DNA of 64,000 bases from Gemmatimonadota bacterium (GTDB taxonomy: Bacteria; Gemmatimonadota; Gemmatimonadetes; Longimicrobiales; Gaopeijiaceae): positions 1 through 64,000 of the forward strand of contig JABDLS010000051.1 of the NCBI GenBank assembly GCA_013002885.1, in the 5' to 3' direction. Positions 8,762 to 17,067 of the stretch are shown here, one piece after another. Every line of letters starts with the position of its first letter. Position 1 is the stretch's first letter. The translations under genes were made by a program, and so were the position numbers. Under the pieces are notes generated by a model. The model did not search any database. It had not been told where the DNA came from and saw only the letters and a program-made list of their open reading frames with translations.

Positions 8762-9540
8762 GAAGCTACCTCGACAACGAGTCCGTCGTACGCTGGGAAT
8801 ACGCCTTCAGGGAGGCGCTGAATCAGTTCACGGTGCGTCACGCGGTGGGTTAGGTGAGTGAGATATGTCGCCCTGGCGCCCACGTCCCGGGCCGCCGCCA
8901 CCGCTTCTTCGATGTTGAAGTGGGACCCATGGGGCTTTTCGAACCAAAGGGCGTTGAGGACCAACACGTCCACCCCGCGGAGTCGTTCCACCGCCTCGGG
9001 GGGGAGTGACTTGGCGTCGGTGACGTAGCCGAGCCCCCCCACGCGGAAACCGTACGCGTTGACGCGGCCGTGAGGAACCTGGACGGGTCGAAAGGAGCGC
9101 CCCACGATGGGCACTTCGTCGTCGGCACCGAACCCCTGGAGCCGAACCTTCGGCTTCGAGCTACCGGCTGGCGGCTCGATGGCATCGTCGAAGATGTATT
9201 CGAAGTGCCGCTGCATGACGGGTCGGTACTCGTGGGCAACGTAGGCGGGCATGCTGCCTCGCCCTCGGACATTGAAGACGCGCACGTCGTCGATACCGTG
9301 AATATGGTCGGCATGGACGTGGGTGAACCACACCGCGTCGACCGACCCGATGCCGGCCCGCAGAAGCTGGAGTCGAAGCTCGGGCGGAGTATCCACGAGA
9401 AGGCGCCCGTCGGCCGTCTCCACGACGGCCCCGTGGCGGGTCCGATGGTCCCGGGGATCGTCCGAGGTGCACGTCCGGCAGTCGCATCCCACGACGGGGA
9501 CACCGAAGGAGGTTCCGGTTCCGAGAAAAGTGAGCCTCAC
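8758..9540 (-). CDS. PhnP-like MBL-fold phosphodiesterase
   Basis: A 260-aa metallo-beta-lactamase-fold hydrolase. I choose the GTG at 9540 (VRLTFLGTGTSFGVP), which has GAGGAGGGG upstream; the track start at 9684 is inside the pyk 3' end. THVHADHIHGID supplies the dinuclear metal site, with later HLTHRVTH. An early CDCRTC resembles the structural zinc site of PhnP, which opens phosphoribosyl cyclic phosphate. The substrate here is unknown. Placement between pyk and pgi suggests a metabolite-repair or cyclic-phosphate role tied to central carbon flux. No phosphonate (phn) genes are nearby. Confidence 0.9.
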   Translation of the reverse strand: MRLTFLGTGTSFGVPVVGCDCRTCTSDDPRDHRTRHGAVVETADGRLLVDTPPELRLQLLRAGIGSVDAVWFTHVHADHIHGIDDVRVFNVRGRGSMPAYVAHEYRPVMQRHFEYIFDDAIEPPAGSSKPKVRLQGFGADDEVPIVGRSFRPVQVPHGRVNAYGFRVGGLGYVTDAKSLPPEAVERLRGVDVLVLNALWFEKPHGSHFNIEEAVAAARDVGARATYLTHLTHRVTHRELIQRLPEGVFPAYDGLVVEVAS

Positions 9541-9560
9541 GGTCGTCCCCTCCTCACCGC

Positions 9561-10979
9561 TTAGAGTCGGTCGAGACGCATGTTGTTCGTCGACCCCGAC
9601 TCGTGGAAGGGGAAGCCCGCGGTGATGGCCACCGCGGCTCCAGATTCGCCCATGCCCGAATCGATGACGGCCTGCTTTCCGCATTCGGAGAGGCTCTCAT
9701 AGTTCACGTCTTCGACCTGCGCGAGCACCGGACAGACACCCCACACGGCGGCGAGCTGTCGGTAGGTCTCCGGCTCGGTGGTCACGGCGAACACGGGCAC
9801 CGGCGGCCGGTACGACGACACGAGGCGGGCCGAGAATCCGGACCGGGTGATGACGACGATGGCAGGGGCCCCGACCTGCCGGCCCGAGTCGACCGTGGCC
9901 GCGGCGATGGCATGCTCCCGGGGGGATGCGCCACCACGGGTCCTGAGGCCCGGACGCGTGAGGTACCGCGGGCCCCGCTCCAGAAAGCCGCTCCGCTCGA
10001 TCTCAGTCGCGATGCGCGTGATCGCCTCGAGCGCCCTGAGAGGGTACTTCCCCACGGCCGTCTCTCCCGAGAGCATGACGGCGTCGGACCCGTCGAGGAT
10101 CGCGTTGGCAACGTCCGACGCCTCGGCACGAGTGGGGCGTGCGTTGTCGATCATCGACTCCAGCATCTGCGTCGCGGTGATGACGGGTCGTCCATAGTAG
10201 TTGGCCAACTGGATGATCCGTTTCTGAGCGAGAGGGACGCGCTCGAAGGGGAGTTCGACCCCGAGGTCGCCACGCGCCACCATCACGGCATCGGTTTCGG
10301 TGAGGATCTCCTCGATGGCCCTGAGAGCCTGGACCTTCTCGATCTTGGCCACCACCAATGCTCGTTTTCCGACACGACGCTGGAGATCCACGACGTCGCT
10401 GGCGCGCCGGACGAACGACAAGCCGACGTACTCCACACCCTCCTCGAGGGCGAACTCCAGATCGTCCAGATCCTTTTCGGTGAGGGAGGGGGCCTTGACG
10501 TCCACGGTTGGAAGGTTGATGCCCTTACGGCTCTTCAATGTGCCCCCGCGCACGACCTCCAAGTGGGTCCTGACATCTTCCGTACCCAAGCACCGGAGCT
10601 CGAGTAGTCCATCGTCGAGGAGAACGGCGTCGTTCGTGCGGATCTCCTCGGCCAGGGCAGCATACGTCGTCGGGATCTCTCCCTCGCTGGCCTCTCCCTC
10701 CGGCGCCATGACGACGGTGCTTCCGGCCTCCAACTCCACGGGCTCCTTCAGATCGCCGACCCGGATCTTGGGACCGGCGAGGTCCACCAGCACAGCCACA
10801 GGGTGATTTACCGCCTCGGCTGCGGCGCGAACCGCCCCGATGGCACTTCGATGATCCTCCCGGGATCCGTGCGACATGTTCACCCGGGCCAGATTCATCC
10901 CTCCACGGACCATGGTGGCCACCGTCTCCGGGTCGGAGCTGGCAGGGCCCAGCGTGCAGACGACCTTGGTTCGAAGCAT
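9561..10979 (-). CDS. pyk: pyruvate kinase
   Basis: Transfers phosphate from PEP to ADP, giving pyruvate and ATP. The 472-aa protein starts at the ATG at 10979 (MLRTKVVCTLGPASSDPETV). The longer track ORF from 11168 extends into the intergenic region. All core motifs are present: RVNMSHGS, DLAGPKIRVG, KIEKVQALRAIEEIL, MVARGDLGVELP, ATQMLESM and SDAVMLSGETAVGKYP. The C-terminal domain (about 360-472) is complete. It heads the pyk-MBL-pgi operon and is divergent from rnd across a 199-bp gap holding a candidate promoter. Confidence 0.97.
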   Translation of the reverse strand: MLRTKVVCTLGPASSDPETVATMVRGGMNLARVNMSHGSREDHRSAIGAVRAAAEAVNHPVAVLVDLAGPKIRVGDLKEPVELEAGSTVVMAPEGEASEGEIPTTYAALAEEIRTNDAVLLDDGLLELRCLGTEDVRTHLEVVRGGTLKSRKGINLPTVDVKAPSLTEKDLDDLEFALEEGVEYVGLSFVRRASDVVDLQRRVGKRALVVAKIEKVQALRAIEEILTETDAVMVARGDLGVELPFERVPLAQKRIIQLANYYGRPVITATQMLESMIDNARPTRAEASDVANAILDGSDAVMLSGETAVGKYPLRALEAITRIATEIERSGFLERGPRYLTRPGLRTRGGASPREHAIAAATVDSGRQVGAPAIVVITRSGFSARLVSSYRPPVPVFAVTTEPETYRQLAAVWGVCPVLAQVEDVNYESLSECGKQAVIDSGMGESGAAVAITAGFPFHESGSTNNMRLDRL

Positions 10980-11017
10980 GCGAGACCGGGCGGTAAGAGG
11001 TGGGAGTCCGAGTCGGA

Positions 11018-11046
11018 ATTGTCGCGGCGTGCGCGGGGGTGGGCAA
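11018..11046 (-). promoter_or_regulatory. candidate sigma70-type promoter of pyk operon
   Basis: On the minus strand TTGCCC (11046-11041) and GACAAT (11023-11018) are separated by exactly 17 bp, each matching four of six consensus bases. The predicted start would give a leader of about 30 nt before the pyk ATG. This is pattern matching only. Confidence 0.35.
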
Positions 11047-11178
11047 CTCCCGACCGCAGCCGCGTTGGAGCACTCCACCCCGGCCCCGGTGGAGTCCTGC
11101 GGGGTGGCGGTGACGGCGGCTTGTAGATTGATTTGCGCGGCCACTCCGTGCCCACGACGCCCCAGCACCGCACACCGA

Positions 11179-12321
11179 ATGAGTCACATCTACATCGAAT
11201 CCCGCGACTTCGCCGACGCCCTCTTCGACGACCTGGACGGCGCGAAGCGTATCGCCCTGGATTGCGAGGCGGCGGGCTTCCACCGCTACAGTGACCGGCT
11301 CTGTCTCATTCAACTCACCGTGGCGGACCAGACCTACATCCTGGACCCCCTCAGCTTCGATCCCAGCGAGATTCTTCGCCGGCCCCTGGAAGATCCCGCC
11401 GTCGAGGTCCTCATGCATGGGGCCGACTTCGATCTTCGTCTGTTGAGCCGTGACCTGGGCATCAAGCTCAGAGGGCTTTCCGACACCCAGATCTACGCGG
11501 CCCTCATCGGCGAAGAGGGGCTGGGGTTGCAGTCACTCCTCGAATCACGACTGGGCGTCAAGCTCTCGAAGAAATACCAACGTGCCGACTGGGCTCAGCG
11601 CCCTCTCACCGAATCGATGCTCGAATACGCCGCAGAAGACACCCGACACCTGGGGCGACTTGCGGGCCTTCTGCTGGACGACCTGGAGCGGCTCGGCCGC
11701 ATGGAGTGGGCGGCCGAGGAATGTCGGGCTCTGGAATCGGTTGCCGAGGACTCGGGGGAAGAAGACGAAGGCGATCCGGTCACGCGGGTAAAGGGAGCGC
11801 GCGACCTTTCTCCCCGGCAGGTGACGGCCCTCCGCGAGGCACTGGCTTGGCGCGACGAAATCGCACGACAAAAGGACCGCGCGCCCTTCAGAGTGATCGG
11901 CGAACCCCCGCTTGTGGAAGCAGTTGCTCGGAAACCGCGACGTGCAGAGGAGCTGCTCGACATCCGCGGCTTTCCCAAGCGCCTGGCGCACAGCGACGGA
12001 AAGGAGCTCATTCGCCGACTCCACGCCGTCACGGAGCTACCGGACGAGGCCCTTGTGCCCTATCCGAAGCACGACAATCGCGGACCGGCACGACCGCCGC
12101 CGGAAGTGGAAGCTCGCTTCCGCCGGCTAAAGGACATCCGCAACCGCGTCGCAGACGAACTCGAGCTTCCCAGAGGTACGCTCCTGGCCAATGCGGTGTT
12201 GACCGAGATCGCCCGTGAAGAGCCCCGGACCCGCGACGAACTCCTCGCCGTGGACGGGATGCGGCAGTGGAAAGCCGACGCGCTCGGTGACCGTCTCCTC
12301 GAAGAGGTCGCTCGAGGCTGA
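11179..12321 (+). CDS. rnd: ribonuclease D with HRDC domain
   Basis: A 3'-5' exoribonuclease used in tRNA and structured-RNA maturation. The 380-aa protein starts at the ATG at 11179 (MSHIYIESRDF); the track ORF from 10876 is an upstream extension. The DEDDy exonuclease residues are visible in ALDCEAAGFH, MHGADFDLRLL and YAAEDTRHL. HRDC-like helical regions follow, with LSPRQVTALREALAWRDE at about 215-290 and LPRGTLLANAVLTEIA near the C-terminus. It is convergent with the zinc-finger gene, 24 bp away. Confidence 0.93.
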   Translation: MSHIYIESRDFADALFDDLDGAKRIALDCEAAGFHRYSDRLCLIQLTVADQTYILDPLSFDPSEILRRPLEDPAVEVLMHGADFDLRLLSRDLGIKLRGLSDTQIYAALIGEEGLGLQSLLESRLGVKLSKKYQRADWAQRPLTESMLEYAAEDTRHLGRLAGLLLDDLERLGRMEWAAEECRALESVAEDSGEEDEGDPVTRVKGARDLSPRQVTALREALAWRDEIARQKDRAPFRVIGEPPLVEAVARKPRRAEELLDIRGFPKRLAHSDGKELIRRLHAVTELPDEALVPYPKHDNRGPARPPPEVEARFRRLKDIRNRVADELELPRGTLLANAVLTEIAREEPRTRDELLAVDGMRQWKADALGDRLLEEVARG

Positions 12322-12345
12322 AAAGCCGGAGGGCCCAGCGGCAGA

Positions 12346-12729
12346 TCAGGCCGCGGACTCCTCTTTCCGCTTGCAGTCGATGCAGTAGCGGGCGTGCGGC
12401 AGCGCGTCGAGGCGCTCAAAACCGACCTCGGCCCCGCACGTGTGGCACGTCCCGAAATTCTTGGGGTCGGCGTACATGCGTCGCAGCGCTTCCTCCAGGC
12501 GGTACAGATACCGCCCTTCCTTCGTCGCGAACGCGGCGGCCTTCTCACGCTCCTGCGCCTCCGTGCCCTGATCCGCCATATGGTCCGTGTACGCCGACAG
12601 GTCCGAGTCGCTCGAGTCCCGATCGGCTTGCGTCAGCTTGTCGAATAGACCCAACGCCTTCAGGGCTCGCGCCCGCTCATCGAGGAGCCGTTTCTCCAGG
12701 TGGGCCAGTTGCTTCTTGGTCAGCGCCAT
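12346..12729 (-). CDS. DksA/TraR-family zinc-finger protein
   Basis: A 127-aa protein with an N-terminal helical hairpin (KKQLAHLEKRLLDERARAL) and a C-terminal four-cysteine zinc finger, CHTC near residue 95 and CIDC near 117. This is the DksA/TraR arrangement. Such proteins enter the secondary channel of RNA polymerase and tune transcription under stress. Whether this one has the acidic tip needed for DksA activity is uncertain (the tip region reads DSSDSDLSAYTDHMADQ). It is divergent from the YggX-like gene; no convincing shared promoter was found in the 174-bp gap. Confidence 0.88.
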   Translation of the reverse strand: MALTKKQLAHLEKRLLDERARALKALGLFDKLTQADRDSSDSDLSAYTDHMADQGTEAQEREKAAAFATKEGRYLYRLEEALRRMYADPKNFGTCHTCGAEVGFERLDALPHARYCIDCKRKEESAA

Positions 12730-12903
12730 CGTTCCTGCCTTGGAAAGCCTGTTTGCCTACAGCCACGAAAATTAATCACAGCTCCCGAGTGGGACCAAAT
12801 ATGACGTGAAAGCAGGAGGCGTGCCCGTGCGCGCTCCCCGGGATCCCCCGGGTGTAATGTGGGTAGTGCGAGACCCCGATTCTGAGGATCAGACGAGAGC
12901 CAA

Positions 12904-13188
12904 ATGAGCAACGAGACCATCCAGTGCCGACGGTGCGGCGACGACGCCCCTCGTCTCACCAAGCCCCCGTTCCGATCGGAGTTGGGGGGCAGGATCGAGG
13001 CGGAGATCTGCGCTGACTGCTGGAAGGACTGGCTTCAGCACCAGACGCTGCTCATCAACCACTACGGCCTCGATCCTCGGGAGCCCAAGTCGCGGGAGTT
13101 CCTCTACGAGCAGATCGAGCAGGTTCTCCTCCAGGGCGGCGACGGCAAGGGCATCGATACGTCGAAGAAGGGGGAGATCGAGTGGTGA
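12904..13188 (+). CDS. YggX-like Fe(II)-trafficking protein with extra CxxC pairs
   Basis: A 94-aa protein. The segment ELGGRIEAEICADCWKDW and the following HQTLLINHYGL match the core of the YggX/Iron_traffic family, small cytosolic proteins that protect Fe-S clusters from oxidative damage. E. coli YggX has one conserved N-terminal cysteine. Here there is CRRC at about residues 8-11 and CADC near 38-41, replacing the usual SKEAW region. The four cysteines could form a zinc or Fe-S site. The C-terminus (GKGIDTSKKGEIEW) is diverged. It is divergent from the DksA-like gene. Confidence 0.8.
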   Translation: MSNETIQCRRCGDDAPRLTKPPFRSELGGRIEAEICADCWKDWLQHQTLLINHYGLDPREPKSREFLYEQIEQVLLQGGDGKGIDTSKKGEIEW

Positions 13189-13280
13189 CCGCGGTGGTCG
13201 CTGTGCAAGTGGGGTTGTTGTGTGATGGGCCTTCTGTGGGAGACCGCTCGCCAGTCTGCACGCCTAGGTAAGACGGCTTG

Positions 13281-13323
13281 GTAGCGGCTCGCTACGACGG
13301 GGGGCCGACCGGGTCCCCCCGTC
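13281..13323. terminator. two adjacent hairpins between convergent genes
   Basis: GTAGCG-GCT-CGCTAC (13281-13295) is followed by a 9-bp stem, GACGGGGGG pairing with CCCCCCGTC, around a 10-nt loop (13296-13323). They lie in the 265-bp gap between the plus-strand YggX-like gene and the minus-strand nitrilase gene, where both transcripts must end. Neither side has a T-tract, so this would be a non-canonical bidirectional terminator. Nothing else recognisable is in the gap. Confidence 0.5.
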
Positions 13324-13453
13324 GAGTCTCCCTCCAAAGGCCCCACGCACGACTCTTGAACCTGCACGCTTTCGCGGGGCGTTGGCTGATCGTAGAGGGC
13401 TGATCACACTGTCCAGCAAGACGGCTCGGGATCTCCTCGGCGGCTCGCCGGCG

Positions 13454-14410
13454 TCAGCCCACGCTCGGGTGCTCGGTCTCGTCGACGATGAGGCGGAAGA
13501 CGTCGGGTCGGGCATAGTGGCCGGTGACGTCGAAGTCGAATCGACTCCTGGGGATGGCGGTGAGGTCGATGTCGACCACGAGGGTTCCGGCCTCGCCTTC
13601 GAGGGGACCGGCCAGGAGTTCGCCGAGAGGGCCGTAAACGGCCGAGCCGCCGACGCAGAGGGTCTCGGGCCAGGCCTCGAGTTCGTCGCGGGTCTCGATC
13701 CCCTCGGGGACCATGTCCCGGTGCACGTACTGGTTGCACCCAAGCACGAAGCATCGACCCTCGAGAGCGATGTGTTGGAGGGTGGACTGCCATCGGCCCC
13801 GGGCGTCAGCGGTTGGAGCCAGGTAGAGATCCACCCCCTTCCCGTACATGGCCATGCGCGCCAGGGGCATGTAGTTCTCCCAGCAGATGAGGCCGCCAAC
13901 CGTGCCGAAGGGCGTCTCCACGGCGGTGAGCGTACTTCCGTCGCCTTCGCCCCAGATGAGACGCTCGGCCGCCGTCGGTTTGAGCTTCCGGTGCTTGCCG
14001 AGGAGCGTCCCGTCGGGTCCGATGTACAGGATGGTGCAGAACAGTGTACCACCACCGTACGTCGTGTCCCGCTCGACGATGCCGACACAGAGATACACGC
14101 CGGCTGCCTTCGCGGCCTCGGCCATGCGGTCGACCTCCGGTCCAGGCACCTCAACGGCCGAGGCCCAATACCGCTCCCATGTCCGGCGCCCGGCCTCGGA
14201 CCGGCCACCCACAGCCGTCCCGAACGCGAGACCCCACGGATACCCGCCAACGTACGCCTCGGGGAAGAGCACGAGCTTGGCCCCTTCGGCCGCTGCCGAC
14301 GCGGTCTCCTCGACCACGATGTCCACGGCGGCGTCTCGCTGAAAGGGCCGCCCCGGCGCCTGAACGACGGCAATACGGACGGAGGTGGGTGGAGTTCGCT
14401 GGTTCGTCAC
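13454..14410 (-). CDS. nitrilase-family carbon-nitrogen hydrolase
   Basis: A 318-aa cytosolic hydrolase of the nitrilase superfamily. The Glu-Lys-Cys triad is visible: glutamate in LFPEAYVGGYPWG (about 50), lysine in KHRKLKPT (about 140) and cysteine in GLICWENYMPLAR (about 172). The motifs FPEAYVGGYPWG and CWENYMPLAR match branch 1 (true nitrilases), which turn nitriles into acids plus ammonia. Some family members act on other substrates, so the exact reaction is uncertain. It stands alone on the minus strand, 150 bp after the M28 peptidase gene; the short ORF in that gap looks spurious. Confidence 0.9.
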   Translation of the reverse strand: MTNQRTPPTSVRIAVVQAPGRPFQRDAAVDIVVEETASAAAEGAKLVLFPEAYVGGYPWGLAFGTAVGGRSEAGRRTWERYWASAVEVPGPEVDRMAEAAKAAGVYLCVGIVERDTTYGGGTLFCTILYIGPDGTLLGKHRKLKPTAAERLIWGEGDGSTLTAVETPFGTVGGLICWENYMPLARMAMYGKGVDLYLAPTADARGRWQSTLQHIALEGRCFVLGCNQYVHRDMVPEGIETRDELEAWPETLCVGGSAVYGPLGELLAGPLEGEAGTLVVDIDLTAIPRSRFDFDVTGHYARPDVFRLIVDETEHPSVG

Positions 14411-14560
14411 GGCAACTCGCCTGATTGGAAGGGGGCGGTAACGGGCCGACGTTGACGCTCGTCGCGCCGGCGGTCAACCTCCGCCGCTTCCTCCGCGCAA
14501 GCGGAACAGCCTCCGTAATCGGGCAAGAGCCCTCGCCCGCCCACCTCTGCTCTCCCGACG

Positions 14561-15592
14561 TCAGCCACCGGAATACACGAGCTCGGTGACGACCTCACCC
14601 ACCATGCGAAGCGTCTCGGCGCTCACGTTCTCAGGCACGTCCCTCGGGGTGTGCCAGTACGCGTTGCCCGGACCATAGGTGAAGTCGATGACGTTGGCCG
14701 TGGGAAGCCCCGCTTCGATGAGGGGAACGTGGTCGTCCGTGAGGTTCTGGCCTACGCCGGTGGGAAAGGTGTCGTCGTATCCGAGACGCTCAGCGGCCCG
14801 CCACACCTTACGGACCACCGCATTGGCGAACTGTGCGGAGATGCCCTCGACCGGGAATCGGGGGTCCACGTCGCCGACCATGTCCAACAGGACCCCGTAG
14901 ACGGGGCGTGGACCGCCATACACATCCTCCGCGTCGGACTCGAAGATCTCGCCATATCGTCGGGCTCCGAGAAGCATGTCTTCGACGCCCGGGCCGTAGT
15001 CCTCACCATCGACGAAGAGGAGGTCGACGCCCACGGGAGGCGCATCCCGGGCCAACAGCTCGGCGAGGGCGAGCAACACTGCAGTGCCGGACGCACCGTC
15101 GTTGGCGCCAGGCACAGGAACGGCTCGCTCAGCCGAGTCGGCTGCCTGATCGGAGGTCGGACGGGTATCCCAGTGCGCCAACAGCAGGATGCGTCGTCCC
15201 TCGTCCGGTGCGAACCGCCCGAGGACGTTGGTGAGGGTCAACGAATCGCCGGACTGAGTCACATGGAAGAAGGTGTCGACGACAACCCTCGAGTCGAGGG
15301 AGTCCAGGCGAGACACCATCCATTCGAGTTGTCGCTGGTGACCGTCGGTGCCGGGGACCCGTGGCCCGAAGCCGACCTGCTTGCGAACCAGATCCATGGC
15401 GATCTCACCATCGAAGGCGGGGCGACCAGGGGTGGGCCCGGCAGGCGGCTCGTCACATCCCACGGCTCCCGTCGCCAGGAAGGCAAGGAGGACCGCCCTG
15501 CCTGAACGATTACGGATGTCGAGACAACGCCGTCTCGAAACCGCTACCGGCCTGAGGGCACCCATCGTGGCCAGTATGGTACCTTTGCTCAT
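14561..15592 (-). CDS. M28-family aminopeptidase/glutaminyl-cyclase-like lipoprotein
   Basis: A zinc peptidase of the M28 family, exported and probably lipidated. Metal ligands appear in LLAHWDTRPT, GANDGASGTAVLLA, VDGEDYG and, near the C-terminus, NAYWHTPRD. The hydrophobic signal AVLLAFLATGAVGC ends in a cysteine. I prefer the ATG at 15592 (MSKGTILATMG) because GAGGG lies 5 nt upstream. The next ATG (15565) has no such site. This leaves an unusually long n-region of about 31 residues. M28 members include aminopeptidases and glutaminyl cyclases, which cannot be separated here. It is divergent from the PhoX-like gene. Confidence 0.86.
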   Translation of the reverse strand: MSKGTILATMGALRPVAVSRRRCLDIRNRSGRAVLLAFLATGAVGCDEPPAGPTPGRPAFDGEIAMDLVRKQVGFGPRVPGTDGHQRQLEWMVSRLDSLDSRVVVDTFFHVTQSGDSLTLTNVLGRFAPDEGRRILLLAHWDTRPTSDQAADSAERAVPVPGANDGASGTAVLLALAELLARDAPPVGVDLLFVDGEDYGPGVEDMLLGARRYGEIFESDAEDVYGGPRPVYGVLLDMVGDVDPRFPVEGISAQFANAVVRKVWRAAERLGYDDTFPTGVGQNLTDDHVPLIEAGLPTANVIDFTYGPGNAYWHTPRDVPENVSAETLRMVGEVVTELVYSGG

Positions 15593-15659
15593 CTTCACCC
15601 TCACAATCGGCCGAGGCAGGACGCCCCGCGTAGGGCTTTGGCCCCGTAAACTTGTCGCC

Positions 15660-17057
15660 ATGACCATTTCTCGCCGTCGCTTTCTCGGCTCCGCCGCGGC
15701 CATCTCCTTCGGCTTCACGGGACTGGGCTGTGCACGCACCGGTATCAGCGCGCCCCAGGTAGCCGACCGCAGTTTCGGACCACTCGTCGACGATCCGGAA
15801 GGTATCATCGCTCTGCCGGAGGGATTCAGCTACCGGGTCATCTCCCGAAAGGGAGAAGAGATGTCGGACGGCTTCTTCGTGCCTCACCGCCACGATGGTA
15901 TGGCGACCTTCCCGGGGCCCGATGGCCTTACGATCCTGGTTCGCAACCACGAGGCAAATCCGGGGGACGACCCGACAGACGGCGCATTCGGCCCCGACCT
16001 GGCCCTGCTGGACCGCCTCGACCCCTCGCGGCTCTACGACTCCGGAGCCGGGGGAGCGCCGCCCCCTTTCGGTGGCACCACCACCCTCGTCTACGACACG
16101 GTGAACCAGCGGCTGGTCTCGCACCATCTGAGCCTCGCGGGGACGTTGGTCAACTGCGCAGGGGGGGCCACCCCCTGGGGATCATGGATCAGCTGTGAGG
16201 AGATCGTCGCTTCGGCAGGGGGACCGCTGGCCGAAGCTCACGGCTACAACTTCGAGGTACCGGCCCGGACGTCGGGCCCGCCAGTGAACCCGGTCCCCTT
16301 GAGAGCCATGGGTCGTTTCATGCACGAGGCGGTGGCGGTCCACCCCAGCACCGGCATCGTCTACCAGACCGAAGACCTGACCGATGGCCTCTTGTACCGG
16401 TTCCTCCCGGACGTGCCGGGCGAACTCCACCGCGGTGGACGCCTCCAGGCACTGGCGGTGCGCGGTGAGCCCGGCTTCGACACGCGGAACTTCGACGGCC
16501 GTGAGTTGGAACCAGGCGTTCAGGTTGAAGTCGAGTGGGTCGACATGGACGGAGTCGATTCCCCGGACGACGATCTACGGTATCGGGGTCGAGACACGGG
16601 CGCGGCAGTCTTCGCTCGCGGCGAGGGCATATTCTACGGCGAGCGGGACAGGGTCCCCGAGTTCTACATCGCATGCACGAACGGAGGTGAGGCGCGGAAG
16701 GGTCAGATCTGGCGTTACCGTCCGAGCCCCGACGAGGCCCAGCCCGAAGAGAGGGACCGGCCGGGCGAGCTCGAGCTCTTCATCGAGCCGAACGACGGCA
16801 CGATCATCGAGAATGCGGACAACCTGTGCGTCGCCCCGTGGGGCGACATCATCGTGTGCGAGGACGGTACCGGCGACGACTACCTCCTCGGCATCACGCC
16901 CGAAGGCGAGATCTACAAGCTCGCCCACAACCTCAACGGCAATGGAGAGTTCGCTGGGGCATGCTTCTCCCCGGACGGCTCCACGTTCTTCGTGAACATG
17001 CAGGCCGATGGTTGGACGTTGGCCATCACCGGTCCCTGGGGGCCGAGCGCCGGGTAG
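15660..17057 (+). CDS. PhoX/DUF839-family Tat-exported protein (putative phosphatase)
   Basis: A 465-aa protein with a clear twin-arginine signal, ISRRRFLGSAAAISFGFTG, so it is folded before export. The body matches the DUF839/PhoX family: PEGFSYRVISRKG, VRNHE, NCAGGATPWGSWISCEE, GRFMHEAVAV, DNLCVAPWGDIIVCED and GACFSPDGSTFFVN. Characterised PhoX enzymes are calcium/iron phosphatases, but many DUF839 proteins are untested. The ATG at 15660 is chosen for the Tat signal; the track ORF begins far upstream in the opposite gene. It is convergent with the TPR protein gene 10 bp away. Confidence 0.88.
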   Translation: MTISRRRFLGSAAAISFGFTGLGCARTGISAPQVADRSFGPLVDDPEGIIALPEGFSYRVISRKGEEMSDGFFVPHRHDGMATFPGPDGLTILVRNHEANPGDDPTDGAFGPDLALLDRLDPSRLYDSGAGGAPPPFGGTTTLVYDTVNQRLVSHHLSLAGTLVNCAGGATPWGSWISCEEIVASAGGPLAEAHGYNFEVPARTSGPPVNPVPLRAMGRFMHEAVAVHPSTGIVYQTEDLTDGLLYRFLPDVPGELHRGGRLQALAVRGEPGFDTRNFDGRELEPGVQVEVEWVDMDGVDSPDDDLRYRGRDTGAAVFARGEGIFYGERDRVPEFYIACTNGGEARKGQIWRYRPSPDEAQPEERDRPGELELFIEPNDGTIIENADNLCVAPWGDIIVCEDGTGDDYLLGITPEGEIYKLAHNLNGNGEFAGACFSPDGSTFFVNMQADGWTLAITGPWGPSAG

Positions 17058-17067
17058 CCGAGAAGGG

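Noticed and set aside
12730-12903. Shared divergent promoter between the DksA-like and YggX-like genes
   Set aside because: A weak minus-strand TTTGGT-17-ATTAAT and a CCCGGG palindrome exist, but the matches are too poor to call.
14407-14598. 63-aa ORF with CSAC between the nitrilase and M28 genes
   Set aside because: It overlaps both neighbours, has no clear ribosome site and no recognisable domain.
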